Shown one piece after another: positions 15,253 to 23,597 of a stretch of 64,000 nucleotides of DNA. The notes beneath the pieces were generated by a model, which had not been told where the DNA came from, did not search any database, and saw only the letters and a list, made by a program, of their open reading frames with translations. The DNA lies in the NCBI RefSeq assembly GCF_003261235.1, contig NZ_CP030085.1, forward strand, positions 682,001 through 746,000, given 5' to 3'. The translations under genes were made by a program, and so were the position numbers. Source of the DNA: Polynucleobacter paneuropaeus (lineage in GTDB: Bacteria; Pseudomonadota; Gammaproteobacteria; Burkholderiales; Burkholderiaceae). Positions within the stretch are counted from its first letter, which is position 1. Each line of letters starts with the position of its first letter.

Positions 15253-16437
15253 ATGATCGTTTCCCAGGCGATATCACCTAAAGCGACAGCAAACCCAGAC
15301 TCCCCGGTAGCGGAGTGGATTTTGCTCGATTCCTTGAATGCCAAAGTAGCATTAAAGGGCAGGGTGAATGTCTATACCTTAGCCCATACATGGACTCAGG
15401 TTCGCGAACAACAAGATGCTTGGCTATTGCAGTCAAAAGGTAAAAATCCCATCCTCACATTTGATGCGAGTGAAGTCACTTCCTTGGATGGATCAGGTTT
15501 TGCTTTTCTGATTGATGTTGAGGAAGCGCAAAAAACGGCAGGAGGGCAGTTTGCAGTTACAGGATTAGATCCCCGTTATGAACCGCTCCTAAAAGAATTT
15601 GATCCTATCGCCAATTTATTTCCAGCTCCAATCGTAAAACCCAAAAGAAGTTTTGTGGTCAGTACTGGGATGGCAACCCAAAACTTTTTAGACGATACAG
15701 CGGGCCTGATCTCTTTCACTGGCCATCTTTCGGCAGACTTATTCTGGTCGCTCCGCAATCCAGCTCATGTTCGCTGGGGCGATTTCGTCAACGCTGCTGT
15801 CCAAGCCGGTATTGCGGCTTTACCAATTGTGGGTTTAGTGGCTTTCTTGATCGGCGTGATTTTATCCTTTCAATCTGCGATCGGCATGCAGCAGTTTGGC
15901 GCGATCTCATTTGTTGGCCCTTTGGTCTCCCTAGGAATTTTTCGTGAACTGGGCCCATTGATCACAGCGATCTTATTAGCGGGTCGATCGTCAGCCGCCT
16001 TTGCTGCAGAGATTGGCACTATGACTGTCAACAACGAAGTAGATGCTTTGGTAACCGGTGGCTTGAGCCCCATTCGTTTCTTAATTGTGCCGCGTGTACT
16101 GGCTGGCATTTTAGTAACCCCAATTTTGACTCTTTTTGCAGATATTGTGAGCGTATTTTCTTCTGCACTGACCCTCATCATTTATGGCGTTCCAATGGTG
16201 AACTTCTATAACGGTATGGTGCAGGTGGTTGCAATAGAAGATGTCATGTCTGGATTAGTCAAGGCCACGCTTTTTGGTGTCGTCGTTTCTGCTGTGGGTT
16301 GCTTGCGTGGTATGCAAACTGGCACTGGCGCTGCAGCTGTGGGTATCTCCGCCACCCGTGCAGTGGTGAGCAGTATTGTACTCATCGTCTTGGTCGACGG
16401 TATCTTTGCCTTTATTTCCTATAAGACGGGCTTCTGA
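15253..16437 (+). CDS. MlaE-type lipid ABC transporter permease fused to an N-terminal STAS domain
   Basis: Residues 15-125 form a STAS-like domain (V-A-L-K-G-R-V-N and an F-D-A-S-E-V-T-S-L-D-G-S-G segment, as in MlaB), and residues 150-394 form the MlaE permease with 5-6 membrane spans, including F-R-E-L-G-P-L-I-T-A and E-I-G-T-M. It would be the inner-membrane core of an MCE-type phospholipid transporter. The E. coli system encodes MlaB and MlaE separately; here they are one chain. The stop overlaps the ATPase start by 1 nt, so four genes form one operon. TATAGT at 15241-15246 is 6 nt before the ATG and no good ribosome binding site is present, hinting at a leaderless transcript. Substrate is inferred from family. 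Confidence 0.85.
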   Translation: MIVSQAISPKATANPDSPVAEWILLDSLNAKVALKGRVNVYTLAHTWTQVREQQDAWLLQSKGKNPILTFDASEVTSLDGSGFAFLIDVEEAQKTAGGQFAVTGLDPRYEPLLKEFDPIANLFPAPIVKPKRSFVVSTGMATQNFLDDTAGLISFTGHLSADLFWSLRNPAHVRWGDFVNAAVQAGIAALPIVGLVAFLIGVILSFQSAIGMQQFGAISFVGPLVSLGIFRELGPLITAILLAGRSSAAFAAEIGTMTVNNEVDALVTGGLSPIRFLIVPRVLAGILVTPILTLFADIVSVFSSALTLIIYGVPMVNFYNGMVQVVAIEDVMSGLVKATLFGVVVSAVGCLRGMQTGTGAAAVGISATRAVVSSIVLIVLVDGIFAFISYKTGF

Positions 16438-17201
16438 TGATCACGACACCAGCTATCGAGGTAAAAAATCTGACTGTAGGTTATGGCTCAAATGTCCTTT
16501 TGCAGAATCTCAATTTCACCGTCAATAGCGGAGAAATCTTTGTGATTCTAGGCGGCTCTGGTTGTGGCAAGTCCAGCCTTCTCACTAACTTAAATGGTTT
16601 GCACCAACCCCTCGCTGGCGATGTGCTGATCGAGGGTCAAAATATTACCACTGCGGTTGGGGCAGAGCGCCAAAAAATCATGACTAGCTTTGGCATGATG
16701 TATCAGCAGGGTGCTTTATTTGGCTCTATGAATCTGCTTGATAACGTGACCCTCTTTATGGAGGAATATACCCAACTCACTCAAGCCCAAATGCAGTTGT
16801 TGGCCCGTTGTAAATTAGACCTAGTGGGTCTATTGCCTTACGAAAGTTATATGCCCAACGAAATTAGTGGTGGTATGCAAAAGCGTGCTGCAATTGCGCG
16901 GGCGATGGCATTGGATCCCAAAATTCTCTTTTTGGATGAGCCTTCTGCTGGTCTTGATCCAATTACTTCAGCTGATCTGGACAGCACGATCTTGGACCTC
17001 TCCAAAAATCTTGGCTTTACCTTTGTGGTGGTGTCTCACGAGCTAGCCAGTATTTACGCGATTGCCGATAAGGTCATCATGTTGGATAAGCAAACCAAAA
17101 GCATTATTGCTGAAGGTGACCCTAAAGTTTTACGAGATACCAGTCCAGACCCTAGAGTGCATCAATTCTTTAACCGCATCATGAGCAAGGAAGTCGCATG
17201 A
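16437..17201 (+). CDS. MlaF-type lipid ABC transporter ATP-binding protein
   Basis: A 254-residue ABC ATPase: Walker A GGSGCGKSS near 39-47, Q-loop in MMYQQGALF, signature ISGGMQKRAA, Walker B ILFLDEPSAGLDP and the switch His in VVSHELAS. The signature ISGGMxKR is typical of MlaF-like ATPases, and the length matches. It would power lipid movement by the STAS-MlaE permease encoded just upstream. The start overlaps the permease stop by 1 nt and its own stop overlaps the MCE gene by 4 nt, so expression is coupled. Confidence 0.9.
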   Translation: MITTPAIEVKNLTVGYGSNVLLQNLNFTVNSGEIFVILGGSGCGKSSLLTNLNGLHQPLAGDVLIEGQNITTAVGAERQKIMTSFGMMYQQGALFGSMNLLDNVTLFMEEYTQLTQAQMQLLARCKLDLVGLLPYESYMPNEISGGMQKRAAIARAMALDPKILFLDEPSAGLDPITSADLDSTILDLSKNLGFTFVVVSHELASIYAIADKVIMLDKQTKSIIAEGDPKVLRDTSPDPRVHQFFNRIMSKEVA

Positions 17202-18142
17202 TTAAAAATGCTAATCCCAATTATTTCCGTTTAGGCGTATTTGTCCTGTCTGCCATCGGAGTGTTAATCGCGATCATTTTGATTTTTGGAGGAGGGCGCT
17301 TTTTCAAACCCTCGTTCACTGTTGAAACTTATGTCAAACAATCTGTTACTGGTCTTGATGTAGGAGCGCCTGTCCGCTTTCGGGGGGTTAGACTTGGGCA
17401 GGTCACTTTGATTGGTTTATCTGGCGATATCTATGAAAAGAGAACCAAGATGACTGACCGCAACGAATACGTTGTGATCCGAATGAAGATCTTTGGTGAA
17501 AAAATTGATGGCAAGGCCCTAGATACGTTTATTAAAGAAAACCTGCGAGCCCGCATCAAGTCTTCTGGCATTACCGGTGTGAGCTATGTTGAGTTTGACT
17601 TCGACTCTCCTACTGATACGGCTGCCTATCCACCTCTAAAATATGACTGGGATCCAGATTATCCCGTTGTGCCATCTTTGCCTAATCAGGCAGACCAAAT
17701 TATTTCAGGCTTGCAAAAGATTGTGGCCTCGCTCAGTGAGGCTGACTTGCAGGGAACCCAGAAAAAGTTTGATGCGTTACTTACAAACCTCAATATCTTG
17801 ATGGCAGGCGATGGTAAGAGCAATCAAGGGGTAGTGCAATCCGTGCAAGAGTTAAATGTTCTTTTAGCCAGAATCGCTAAGGTTACCGATAAAGGCGAGC
17901 TAGAAATTCTGACGCGTGAACTGATTGGGGCAATGGTCTCATTGCGCCAGACTCTCACGAGCGTGCAGGGTAATACTGAAGTCACGGTTGAAAATATTAA
18001 ACAGGCCAGTGAACAGCTTAATGAGCTGACCCGTATTGCTAGTCGCTCACCTTCTAGTTTGATCTGGGGTGAGCCACCTCCCAAAATTATTCTGCCTATG
18101 AATAGCACGCAAGGCAATAGCGCAGCAGGAGAGCAAAAATGA
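17198..18142 (+). CDS. MlaD-type MCE-domain lipid transport protein
   Basis: One N-terminal membrane anchor (about 10-30) is followed by an MCE domain (about 38-150; F-T-V-E-T-Y-V-K-Q-S-V-T-G-L-D-x-G-A-P-V-R-F-R-G-V-R-L-G) and a helical C-terminal part to residue 300. MCE proteins form hexameric rings that carry lipids across the periplasm. At 314 residues it is longer than the E. coli MlaD (183), more like the MCE subunits of systems that use an auxiliary outer lipoprotein. Such a lipoprotein is encoded next, overlapping by 4 nt. Confidence 0.87.
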   Translation: MIKNANPNYFRLGVFVLSAIGVLIAIILIFGGGRFFKPSFTVETYVKQSVTGLDVGAPVRFRGVRLGQVTLIGLSGDIYEKRTKMTDRNEYVVIRMKIFGEKIDGKALDTFIKENLRARIKSSGITGVSYVEFDFDSPTDTAAYPPLKYDWDPDYPVVPSLPNQADQIISGLQKIVASLSEADLQGTQKKFDALLTNLNILMAGDGKSNQGVVQSVQELNVLLARIAKVTDKGELEILTRELIGAMVSLRQTLTSVQGNTEVTVENIKQASEQLNELTRIASRSPSSLIWGEPPPKIILPMNSTQGNSAAGEQK

Positions 18143-18795
18143 GATTGATTCCATTGAAGAACAGTAGTTTGATAAAACTCATCCTGTGTGGCATATCGGT
18201 TTGCACCTTATTGGCTTGTGGTTTACCGAGTCGTCCACCAATTGAAAGCTCGAGTTGGCTGGTTTCACCAACGAGAACTGGACCAGCACGTCAGCCTCGA
18301 ACAGATATTTGGTTGCGCATGGGATCGGTATCCGTAACAACACCATTTGATGGTAAGTCCTTGGTCTATCGATTGGGTGACAACCGTTATGAAAAAGATT
18401 TTTATAACGTTTATGCGGCCTTACCTAATGAGATGGTCTCTAATGCAACCCGTCAGTGGATGAATCAAGCCAATATTTTCTCGATGACGGTAGGGCAAAG
18501 TACAAGCTTTTTCCCTTTCTATACTTTACAAGCGAGTGTTGAAGAGTTTTATGGCGACTATCGTGTGCGTCCTGAAGCGGTTGTGACGGTTGAGTTCTTC
18601 TTAACAGTCACTACTGCTGGAATTGAAAAGCCTTTGATTGCTAGCAACCGCTATACCAAGCGCGTCGCATTGGTTAATAACACGCCAGCTGCCTTAGTGC
18701 AGGGTGAGCAAGAAGCTTTAGCAGAAATCTTAAAGCTCTATGAAGTTCAGCTTAACCAATATGCTGCTAAGCTGCCTAAGCCGATTGGGCAATAA
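18139..18795 (+). CDS. ABC-type transport auxiliary lipoprotein (PqiC-like)
   Basis: The signal peptide ends in a lipobox (LLAC, Cys27), so the mature protein is an outer-membrane-type lipoprotein. The 190-residue mature domain has the pattern of the ABC-transport auxiliary component family (YRLGDNRYE, W-x-N-Q-A and a final A-L-V-Q-G-E-Q-E-A-L-A-E-I helix). PqiC and related proteins link MCE assemblies to the outer membrane. It is the last gene of the four-gene operon and converges, only 13 nt away, on the RDD-protein gene; no terminator is visible between them. Confidence 0.8.
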   Translation: MRLIPLKNSSLIKLILCGISVCTLLACGLPSRPPIESSSWLVSPTRTGPARQPRTDIWLRMGSVSVTTPFDGKSLVYRLGDNRYEKDFYNVYAALPNEMVSNATRQWMNQANIFSMTVGQSTSFFPFYTLQASVEEFYGDYRVRPEAVVTVEFFLTVTTAGIEKPLIASNRYTKRVALVNNTPAALVQGEQEALAEILKLYEVQLNQYAAKLPKPIGQ

Positions 18796-18808
18796 GCCAA
18801 AGCGACAC

Positions 18809-19345
18809 TTAGCCTAATTTCACCTGATTGGATGGCAAGATCACCTGACGTGTTCCCGCCAATCGATCGGGTATTCCTTGGCGCATATTTGGGCTGACCC
18901 GATCGAAGTAGATGCTCAGTGGCCATAAAAAGAGTGCCACAAAAAATAGCATTTCAATAATCTGCCAACGATGTAGATCAAGACAGAACTGGATACCGAT
19001 GCAGGGCAATAGCCAAAGAGAGCCATAAACATAGCGACGTAGTGCTTGAGCTCGAGTAGGCGCCATGCCATTGACCGCAATCAAGCGAATCCGCCAAGTT
19101 TGCATTGCTAAAGTTTGTCCCGTCTTGGCCCAGTACCAAACAAAATAAATGCCCAGCACAAGGTAGAGGTATAAAAAAGTGAGCCAGCTTGGCAGGGAGA
19201 CGCCAAACAAGAGACCCAATGCTAAGTTGGGCAATAAGAAAGTTAAGGCTACAACACCTAATAAAACGAGTTGCTCATAGAGGGTGCAAAATACGCGCCG
19301 CCAAAATAGTGGTGCAGGCAATACATTTAACTCAGCAGGAGTCAT
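18809..19345 (-). CDS. RDD family membrane protein
   Basis: The 178-residue protein has four hydrophobic segments and the RDD family features: an R-R near the N-terminus (FWRRVFCTLYEQL), T-G-Q-T-L-A-M-Q-T-W-R-I-R in the centre, L-R-R-Y-V-Y-G, and a late D-R-x-S-x-N-x-R-Q-G-I-P-D-R-L-A-G-T. RDD proteins are inner-membrane proteins; some transport ions or solutes, but most, including this one, have no known substrate. It is the last gene of a minus-strand group starting with the sigma factor. Confidence 0.85.
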   Translation of the reverse strand: MTPAELNVLPAPLFWRRVFCTLYEQLVLLGVVALTFLLPNLALGLLFGVSLPSWLTFLYLYLVLGIYFVWYWAKTGQTLAMQTWRIRLIAVNGMAPTRAQALRRYVYGSLWLLPCIGIQFCLDLHRWQIIEMLFFVALFLWPLSIYFDRVSPNMRQGIPDRLAGTRQVILPSNQVKLG

Positions 19346-19354
19346 GTAGTTTGC

Positions 19355-19996
19355 TTAATACGGATTTGAGTTAGCGGGGTTGTCGCCGCTAGCTTCAGGT
19401 GAGCCCGCACTAGGGTTCGCTGGTGTACGAGATGGCTTAATCACAATATCCGATTTTTGAGTAATGGGATGTTGTACTAATGTGGGTGAGCTCACGGCAT
19501 TGGGTTTCTTTTTGCTTGCCTCCAGCTTAGCCAATTTCTTTTTTTGCTCTTCACTCAGTTTTTGATAGGCACTCCAGGCCTCTACTTTTTTATCTGCAGG
19601 GAACTTGAGGCTGGCAAGATAGTTCTCGCGCGCTAGGCGACGGTCCTTTTGAGACAGATTGGACCAGCTGGTCATTCTGGATTGAAGTCGTTGTTGCTCC
19701 TGTTCACTCATCTTGGGGTAGAGATTCGCTACTTGTATCCAACGCTTGCGGCTCTCAGGATTCAAGTAATCCCAATCGTTTTCAAGCGGAGCCAGAATGG
19801 CTTGCTGATTTGGCTTGAGTCCGTCCCAAGTGCCATCAGTCGTTTTTTCTGGAACACCTGATGCTTTTGCGTGGGCCGGAGCGCCACCAGCTGCTGCTCC
19901 TTGAGCTTGAGCATTATGTAAACCCATAGGTCCAGAAAAACAAAGAGCCAGCAGGGTTAAGCTGCTGGCAAGATGATTTTTGAAGAAGTGATGCAT
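19355..19996 (-). CDS. DUF3106 exported protein
   Basis: A signal peptide (about 1-31, ending A-Q-A) precedes a charged helical domain with the repeated DUF3106 pattern: L-x-P-x-Q-Q-A-I-L-A-P-L, W-x-x-L, then R-K-R-W-I-x-V-A and M-S-x-x-E-Q-Q-R-L-Q-x-R-M-x-x-W. The C-terminal 55 residues are Pro/Ser/Asn-rich and likely disordered. Proteins of this family are periplasmic, common in Burkholderiales and functionally uncharacterised. It lies between DUF3619 and RDD genes in a conserved-looking group under the sigma factor, 35 nt after DUF3619. Confidence 0.8.
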   Translation of the reverse strand: MHHFFKNHLASSLTLLALCFSGPMGLHNAQAQGAAAGGAPAHAKASGVPEKTTDGTWDGLKPNQQAILAPLENDWDYLNPESRKRWIQVANLYPKMSEQEQQRLQSRMTSWSNLSQKDRRLARENYLASLKFPADKKVEAWSAYQKLSEEQKKKLAKLEASKKKPNAVSSPTLVQHPITQKSDIVIKPSRTPANPSAGSPEASGDNPANSNPY

Positions 19997-20031
19997 GCGT
20001 TCAATAGAGCCGACTTAGTATCGGCGATGGC

Positions 20032-20511
20032 TTAGCGATGAGAAGGGTCTAAGGAGGCTGAATCCGAATCAGAATCAGAATCTAAATCAGAAAGAGGGCC
20101 GTTCTTCAAGAAGCTCAAAAAGCCACTATCAGCATAGGCATCTGGCGGAACGTCATCGGTCAACAAGGCCGCATCGACTTGGGCAATGTCATTGATTCGG
20201 GAATCTTGTTGCCACTGCGCGATACCATAGAGACCAAGAACCAAAAAGGCCACGGGAGCGGCCCATCTCACGCTATCCCATAACGGGCTAGAGTGTGATG
20301 ACCAATTGCCAGCATTACCAGCCAATACGTTAGAACGAACTGCTACCTTCTGGGCTTTACTCACAGAAAGCGCCTTCATACGGGCGGCATAAAGACGGTC
20401 TTTGATATTCGCAGGTAAATTTTGTGCTCCCTGACGCAATAGGGCAGCGCTCGCTAGGCCGAAACGGTCAGCTTCTGTAGAGGTCAAATTGTCATGTTTG
20501 GCGCGGTTCAC
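20032..20511 (-). CDS. DUF3619 protein (possible anti-sigma-like partner)
   Basis: The N-terminal 60 residues match DUF3619 (F-G-L-A-S-A-A-L-L-R-Q-G-A-Q-N-L-P, R-L-Y-A-A-R-M-K-A-L). One membrane span (about 88-104, WAAPVAFLVLGLYGIAQW) divides the cytosolic from the periplasmic part. The tail carries an acidic Asp-Ser dipeptide run (DLDSDSDSDSAS) encoded by a 6-nt repeat. Its start overlaps the stop of the ECF-type sigma factor by 4 nt. A membrane protein coupled to a sigma factor gene suggests an anti-sigma role, but no anti-sigma domain is recognised. Confidence 0.75.
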   Translation of the reverse strand: MNRAKHDNLTSTEADRFGLASAALLRQGAQNLPANIKDRLYAARMKALSVSKAQKVAVRSNVLAGNAGNWSSHSSPLWDSVRWAAPVAFLVLGLYGIAQWQQDSRINDIAQVDAALLTDDVPPDAYADSGFLSFLKNGPLSDLDSDSDSDSASLDPSHR

Positions 20512-21077
20512 AGGGTAATTCCTTTTAATTTCAATGCTTTAGCTAAAGACTGAGTTGCTCTCGAACAATGTGTTTTTACACTACCTTCGCTGCAATTCAT
20601 GGCTTTGGCAGTATCAGTAATACTAAGCTCATCCCAATAACGCATGAGGAAGGCTTCTCGTTGACGGACAGGTAATTTAGATATTTCTGACTCCAAAGCC
20701 TGTAAAAGCTGACTTTGTTCCATTTTTTGGGACCCATCCTGATGAATTTGGCTGTCATCAGGGGCAGAAAGCTGCTCTAAAGGGTCAAAATCATCGTTTT
20801 CATCGGTTTTTTTGCCCATACTGGAAAACAGGGTTACCCAGGCATTTCTGACCTTTTGCCGTCTAAACCAGTCATGGATGCGGTTTTGCAAAATCCGGGT
20901 AAAGACCAGAGGAAGCTCGCCTGCTGGCCGATCACTGTACTTTTCAGCCAATTTGATCATGGCGTCTTGAACAATATCCAGAGCGGCATCGTCGTCTCGC
21001 ACAGCGTAGACCGCTTGTTTAAAAGCGCGCTGCTCAATACTGCTTAGAAAGTCAGATAGTTCTTGGGCTGATGCCAT
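20508..21077 (-). CDS. ECF-type RNA polymerase sigma-70 factor
   Basis: The 189-residue protein has region 2 (about 10-80: A-L-D-I-V-Q-D-A-M-I-K-L-A-E-K-Y, then R-I-L-Q-N-R-I-H-D-W-F-R-R-Q-K) and region 4 (about 125-185: LPVRQREAFLMRYWDELS ... CSEGSVKTHCSRA). The linker (80-125) is acidic. Such factors direct transcription of small regulons, often under an anti-sigma factor; here the overlapping DUF3619 membrane protein is the obvious candidate. It is first in the minus-strand group sigma-DUF3619-DUF3106-RDD and diverges from ilvI. Confidence 0.87.
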   Translation of the reverse strand: MASAQELSDFLSSIEQRAFKQAVYAVRDDDAALDIVQDAMIKLAEKYSDRPAGELPLVFTRILQNRIHDWFRRQKVRNAWVTLFSSMGKKTDENDDFDPLEQLSAPDDSQIHQDGSQKMEQSQLLQALESEISKLPVRQREAFLMRYWDELSITDTAKAMNCSEGSVKTHCSRATQSLAKALKLKGITL

Positions 21078-21106
21078 GCAATGGATTAGACCTGAATCGG
21101 TATTGG

Positions 21107-21136
21107 TTGAGCTATTTTAGGGGATTGCTATAGAAT
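21107..21136 (+). promoter_or_regulatory. Candidate ilvI promoter
   Basis: TTGAGC (21107-21112) followed by TATAGA (21129-21134, spacer 16) or TAGAAT (21131-21136, spacer 18) lies about 135 nt before ilvI. The leader has no Ile/Val/Leu-rich peptide, so attenuation of the classical kind is not apparent. Confidence 0.4.
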
Positions 21137-21234
21137 AGAGGGCTTACTGCCGAGAAACTCATTCAAGAAGTGGCTTTCTTTGGCAGCAGCGCCGTTCGAA
21201 CCCGGGTCATAAGCCAGGGACAGAACAGACCAAA

Positions 21235-21254
21235 CAATTTTTTGCCGAAAATTG
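21235..21254 (+). promoter_or_regulatory. Hairpin before the ilvI ribosome binding site
   Basis: CAATTTT (21235-21241) and AAAATTG (21248-21254) form a 7-bp stem with a 6-nt loop immediately before AAAGGAC and the ilvI ATG. It may affect translation initiation. There is no T run, so it is not a terminator. Confidence 0.3.
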
Positions 21255-21270
21255 CAAAGGACGAAAGAAA

Positions 21271-23052
21271 ATGAATACAAGCAGCGCAGAATTTTTAGCT
21301 AAAACAGCTAATAAAGACTCAGCAAACTCCAATACCCCAGTACCCGAAATGATCGGTGCCGAAATGCTCGTGCATGCTTTGCACGCAGAAGGCGTTGAAT
21401 TTGTCTGGGGCTATCCTGGTGGAGCAGTGCTCTTTATCTATGATGAAATTTTTAAACAGGATAAGTTTGAACATATCCTGGTTCGCCATGAGCAAGCAGC
21501 CGTTCATGCGGCCGATGGCTATGCGCGTGCTACTGGTAAGGTTGGTGTTGCATTGGTGACATCTGGTCCAGGAGTAACGAATGCCGTTACCGGGATTGCG
21601 ACTGCCTATACCGACTCGATCCCGATGGTGATCATCAGCGGTAACGTGCCAACTTACGCTATTGGTGAAGATGCTTTTCAAGAAGCAGACACTGTGGGTA
21701 TTACTCGCCCAGTGGTGAAACACAACTTCTTGGTCAAAGACATCAAGGATTTGCCACTCGTCTTGAAGAAGGCTTTCCATATTGCACGCACTGGAAGACC
21801 TGGTCCAGTTTTGGTCGATATTCCAAAGGATATCTCTGCAACCAAAGGACCATTTGTTTATCCAGAAACTCTGGAGATGCGTTCCTACAACCCGGTTGTG
21901 AAGGGCCATAGCGGTCAAATCCGTAAAGCGGTTACTTTGTTGCAAGAAGCAGAGCGTCCTTACATCTACACCGGTGGTGGCATCATCTTGGCCGATGCTG
22001 CACCAGAATTAAAAGAATTTGCAGACCTCTTAGGTTACCCCGTCACCAATACCCTAATGGGCTTAGGCGGTTTCCCAGGAACCAGTCCGCAGTTCTTAGG
22101 CATGCTGGGTATGCACGGCACCTATGAAGCCAATATGGCAATGCAGCACAGCGATGTGCTGATTGCGATTGGCGCCCGCTTTGACGATCGTGTGATCGGT
22201 AATACCGAACACTTCGCAAGTCATCCTCGTAAGATCATCCACATCGATATCGATCCGTCTGTAATTTCCAAGCGGGTGAAGGTCGATGTTCCCATCGTTG
22301 GCAACCTCAAAGAAGTGTTGCAAGAGATGACTGCACAGCTCAAAGCAGCTGGTCCTCGCAAGAACGATGCCAAGCTTGCAGCGTGGTGGACACAGATTAA
22401 TGAATGGCGCAAAAAAGATTGCTTGAAATATGACGAGCAGTCACAAATTGTGAAGCCACAGTACGTGATTCAAAAGCTCTGGGAGCTCACTGGTGGTGAC
22501 GCCTTTATTTGTTCTGACGTTGGCCAGCATCAAATGTGGGCAGCGCAGTTTTATAAGTTCGACAAACCCCGTCGCTGGATTAACTCGGGTGGTCTAGGCA
22601 CCATGGGCGTGGGCTTGCCATACGCCATGGGGATTAAGAAAGCCTTCCCAGACAAAGATGTCTTCACCGTTACTGGCGAGGGCTCGATCCAGATGTGTAT
22701 TCAGGAGCTGTCGACCTGTAAGCAATACAACACACCCGTGAAGATCGTGTCCTTGAACAACCGTTATTTAGGTATGGTTCGTCAATGGCAGGAGCTCACC
22801 TACAACAAGCGTTACTCCAGTTCATACATGGATTCTTTGCCAGACTTTGTAAAGCTGGCAGAGGCCTTTGGTCACGTTGGCATGCGCATTGAGAAGAAGT
22901 CCGATGTCGAGGGTGCGCTCAAGGAAGCCATTCGCCTCAAAGATCGCACGGTATTTATGGATTTCCAAACCGATCCAGAGGAAAACGTTTGGCCGATGGT
23001 CCAAGCTGGTAAAGGTATTAGTGAAATGCTCTTGGGTAGCGAGGATCTCTAA
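21271..23052 (+). CDS. ilvI: Acetolactate synthase, large catalytic subunit
   Basis: This ThDP- and FAD-dependent enzyme condenses pyruvate with pyruvate or 2-oxobutyrate, the first shared step of Val/Leu and Ile synthesis. The 593-residue chain shows the catalytic Glu74 (VRHEQAAVHAADGYARATG), the FAD/central domain (RFDDRV) and the ThDP/Mg motif starting TGEGSIQMC and ending NNRYLGMV. The usual GDG reads GEG here, a form I recall in betaproteobacterial enzymes. ATG 21271 has AAAGGAC upstream. The stop overlaps the regulatory subunit start by 1 nt and ilvC follows, so three pathway genes are clustered. The ilvB name would also be acceptable. Confidence 0.95.
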   Translation: MNTSSAEFLAKTANKDSANSNTPVPEMIGAEMLVHALHAEGVEFVWGYPGGAVLFIYDEIFKQDKFEHILVRHEQAAVHAADGYARATGKVGVALVTSGPGVTNAVTGIATAYTDSIPMVIISGNVPTYAIGEDAFQEADTVGITRPVVKHNFLVKDIKDLPLVLKKAFHIARTGRPGPVLVDIPKDISATKGPFVYPETLEMRSYNPVVKGHSGQIRKAVTLLQEAERPYIYTGGGIILADAAPELKEFADLLGYPVTNTLMGLGGFPGTSPQFLGMLGMHGTYEANMAMQHSDVLIAIGARFDDRVIGNTEHFASHPRKIIHIDIDPSVISKRVKVDVPIVGNLKEVLQEMTAQLKAAGPRKNDAKLAAWWTQINEWRKKDCLKYDEQSQIVKPQYVIQKLWELTGGDAFICSDVGQHQMWAAQFYKFDKPRRWINSGGLGTMGVGLPYAMGIKKAFPDKDVFTVTGEGSIQMCIQELSTCKQYNTPVKIVSLNNRYLGMVRQWQELTYNKRYSSSYMDSLPDFVKLAEAFGHVGMRIEKKSDVEGALKEAIRLKDRTVFMDFQTDPEENVWPMVQAGKGISEMLLGSEDL

Positions 23053-23543
23053 TGCGACACATTATTTCCGTTTTATTAGAGAACGAACCTGGCGCTTTAT
23101 CTCGTGTGGTTGGACTATTCTCGGCACGTGGCTACAACATTGAGACTCTTAGTGTTGCGCCAACTGAGGATTCTTCCTTATCGCGCATGACAATTGTGAC
23201 TGTCGGTTCTGAAGACATCATTGAGCAAATCACTAAACACCTCAATCGCTTGGTTGAAGTAGTTAAGGTCTTTGATTTGACTGAAGGTCCTCATATAGAG
23301 CGTGAGCTGATGATGATTAAGGTCCGTGCAGTAGGTAAGGAGCGCGAAGAGCTCAAACGCACAACCGATATTTTCCGTGGTCGCATTATTGATGTCACTG
23401 ATAAGAGCTATACGATTGAGCTGACTGGTGACGGCATGAAGCTCGATGCATTTATCGATTCGATTGATCGTGCCTCGATTCTAGAGACTGTGCGTTCTGG
23501 CGGTTCTGGTATCGGCCGTGGCGAACGGATTTTGAAGGTCTAA
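23052..23543 (+). CDS. ilvH: Acetolactate synthase, small regulatory subunit
   Basis: The 163-residue protein opens with an ACT domain (RHIISVLLENEPGALSRVVGLFSARGYNIETL), followed by the ALS_ss C-terminal domain, as in IlvH of E. coli, which has the same length. It binds the catalytic subunit and confers valine feedback inhibition. Start and stop of the pair overlap (TAATG), implying coupled translation with ilvI. Confidence 0.95.
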   Translation: MRHIISVLLENEPGALSRVVGLFSARGYNIETLSVAPTEDSSLSRMTIVTVGSEDIIEQITKHLNRLVEVVKVFDLTEGPHIERELMMIKVRAVGKEREELKRTTDIFRGRIIDVTDKSYTIELTGDGMKLDAFIDSIDRASILETVRSGGSGIGRGERILKV

Positions 23544-23597
23544 TTTTTTAACTGATTCATTACGAAGTAGCAAACATTATTCACACAAGGAAAGAGC

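Noticed and set aside
21185..21205. tRNA T-arm-like sequence (reverse of GTTCGAACCCGGG) before ilvI
   Set aside because: The flanks do not pair as T-stem or acceptor arm, so it is not a tRNA or fragment.
21137..21270. Ile/Val/Leu leader peptide for ilvI attenuation
   Set aside because: No ATG ORF exists in the leader, and the one GTG ORF is not enriched in branched-chain codons and runs into ilvI.
21319..21945. 208-codon minus-strand ORF opposite ilvI
   Set aside because: It is fully antisense to the conserved acetolactate synthase gene and its protein is His/Asn-rich with no family features.
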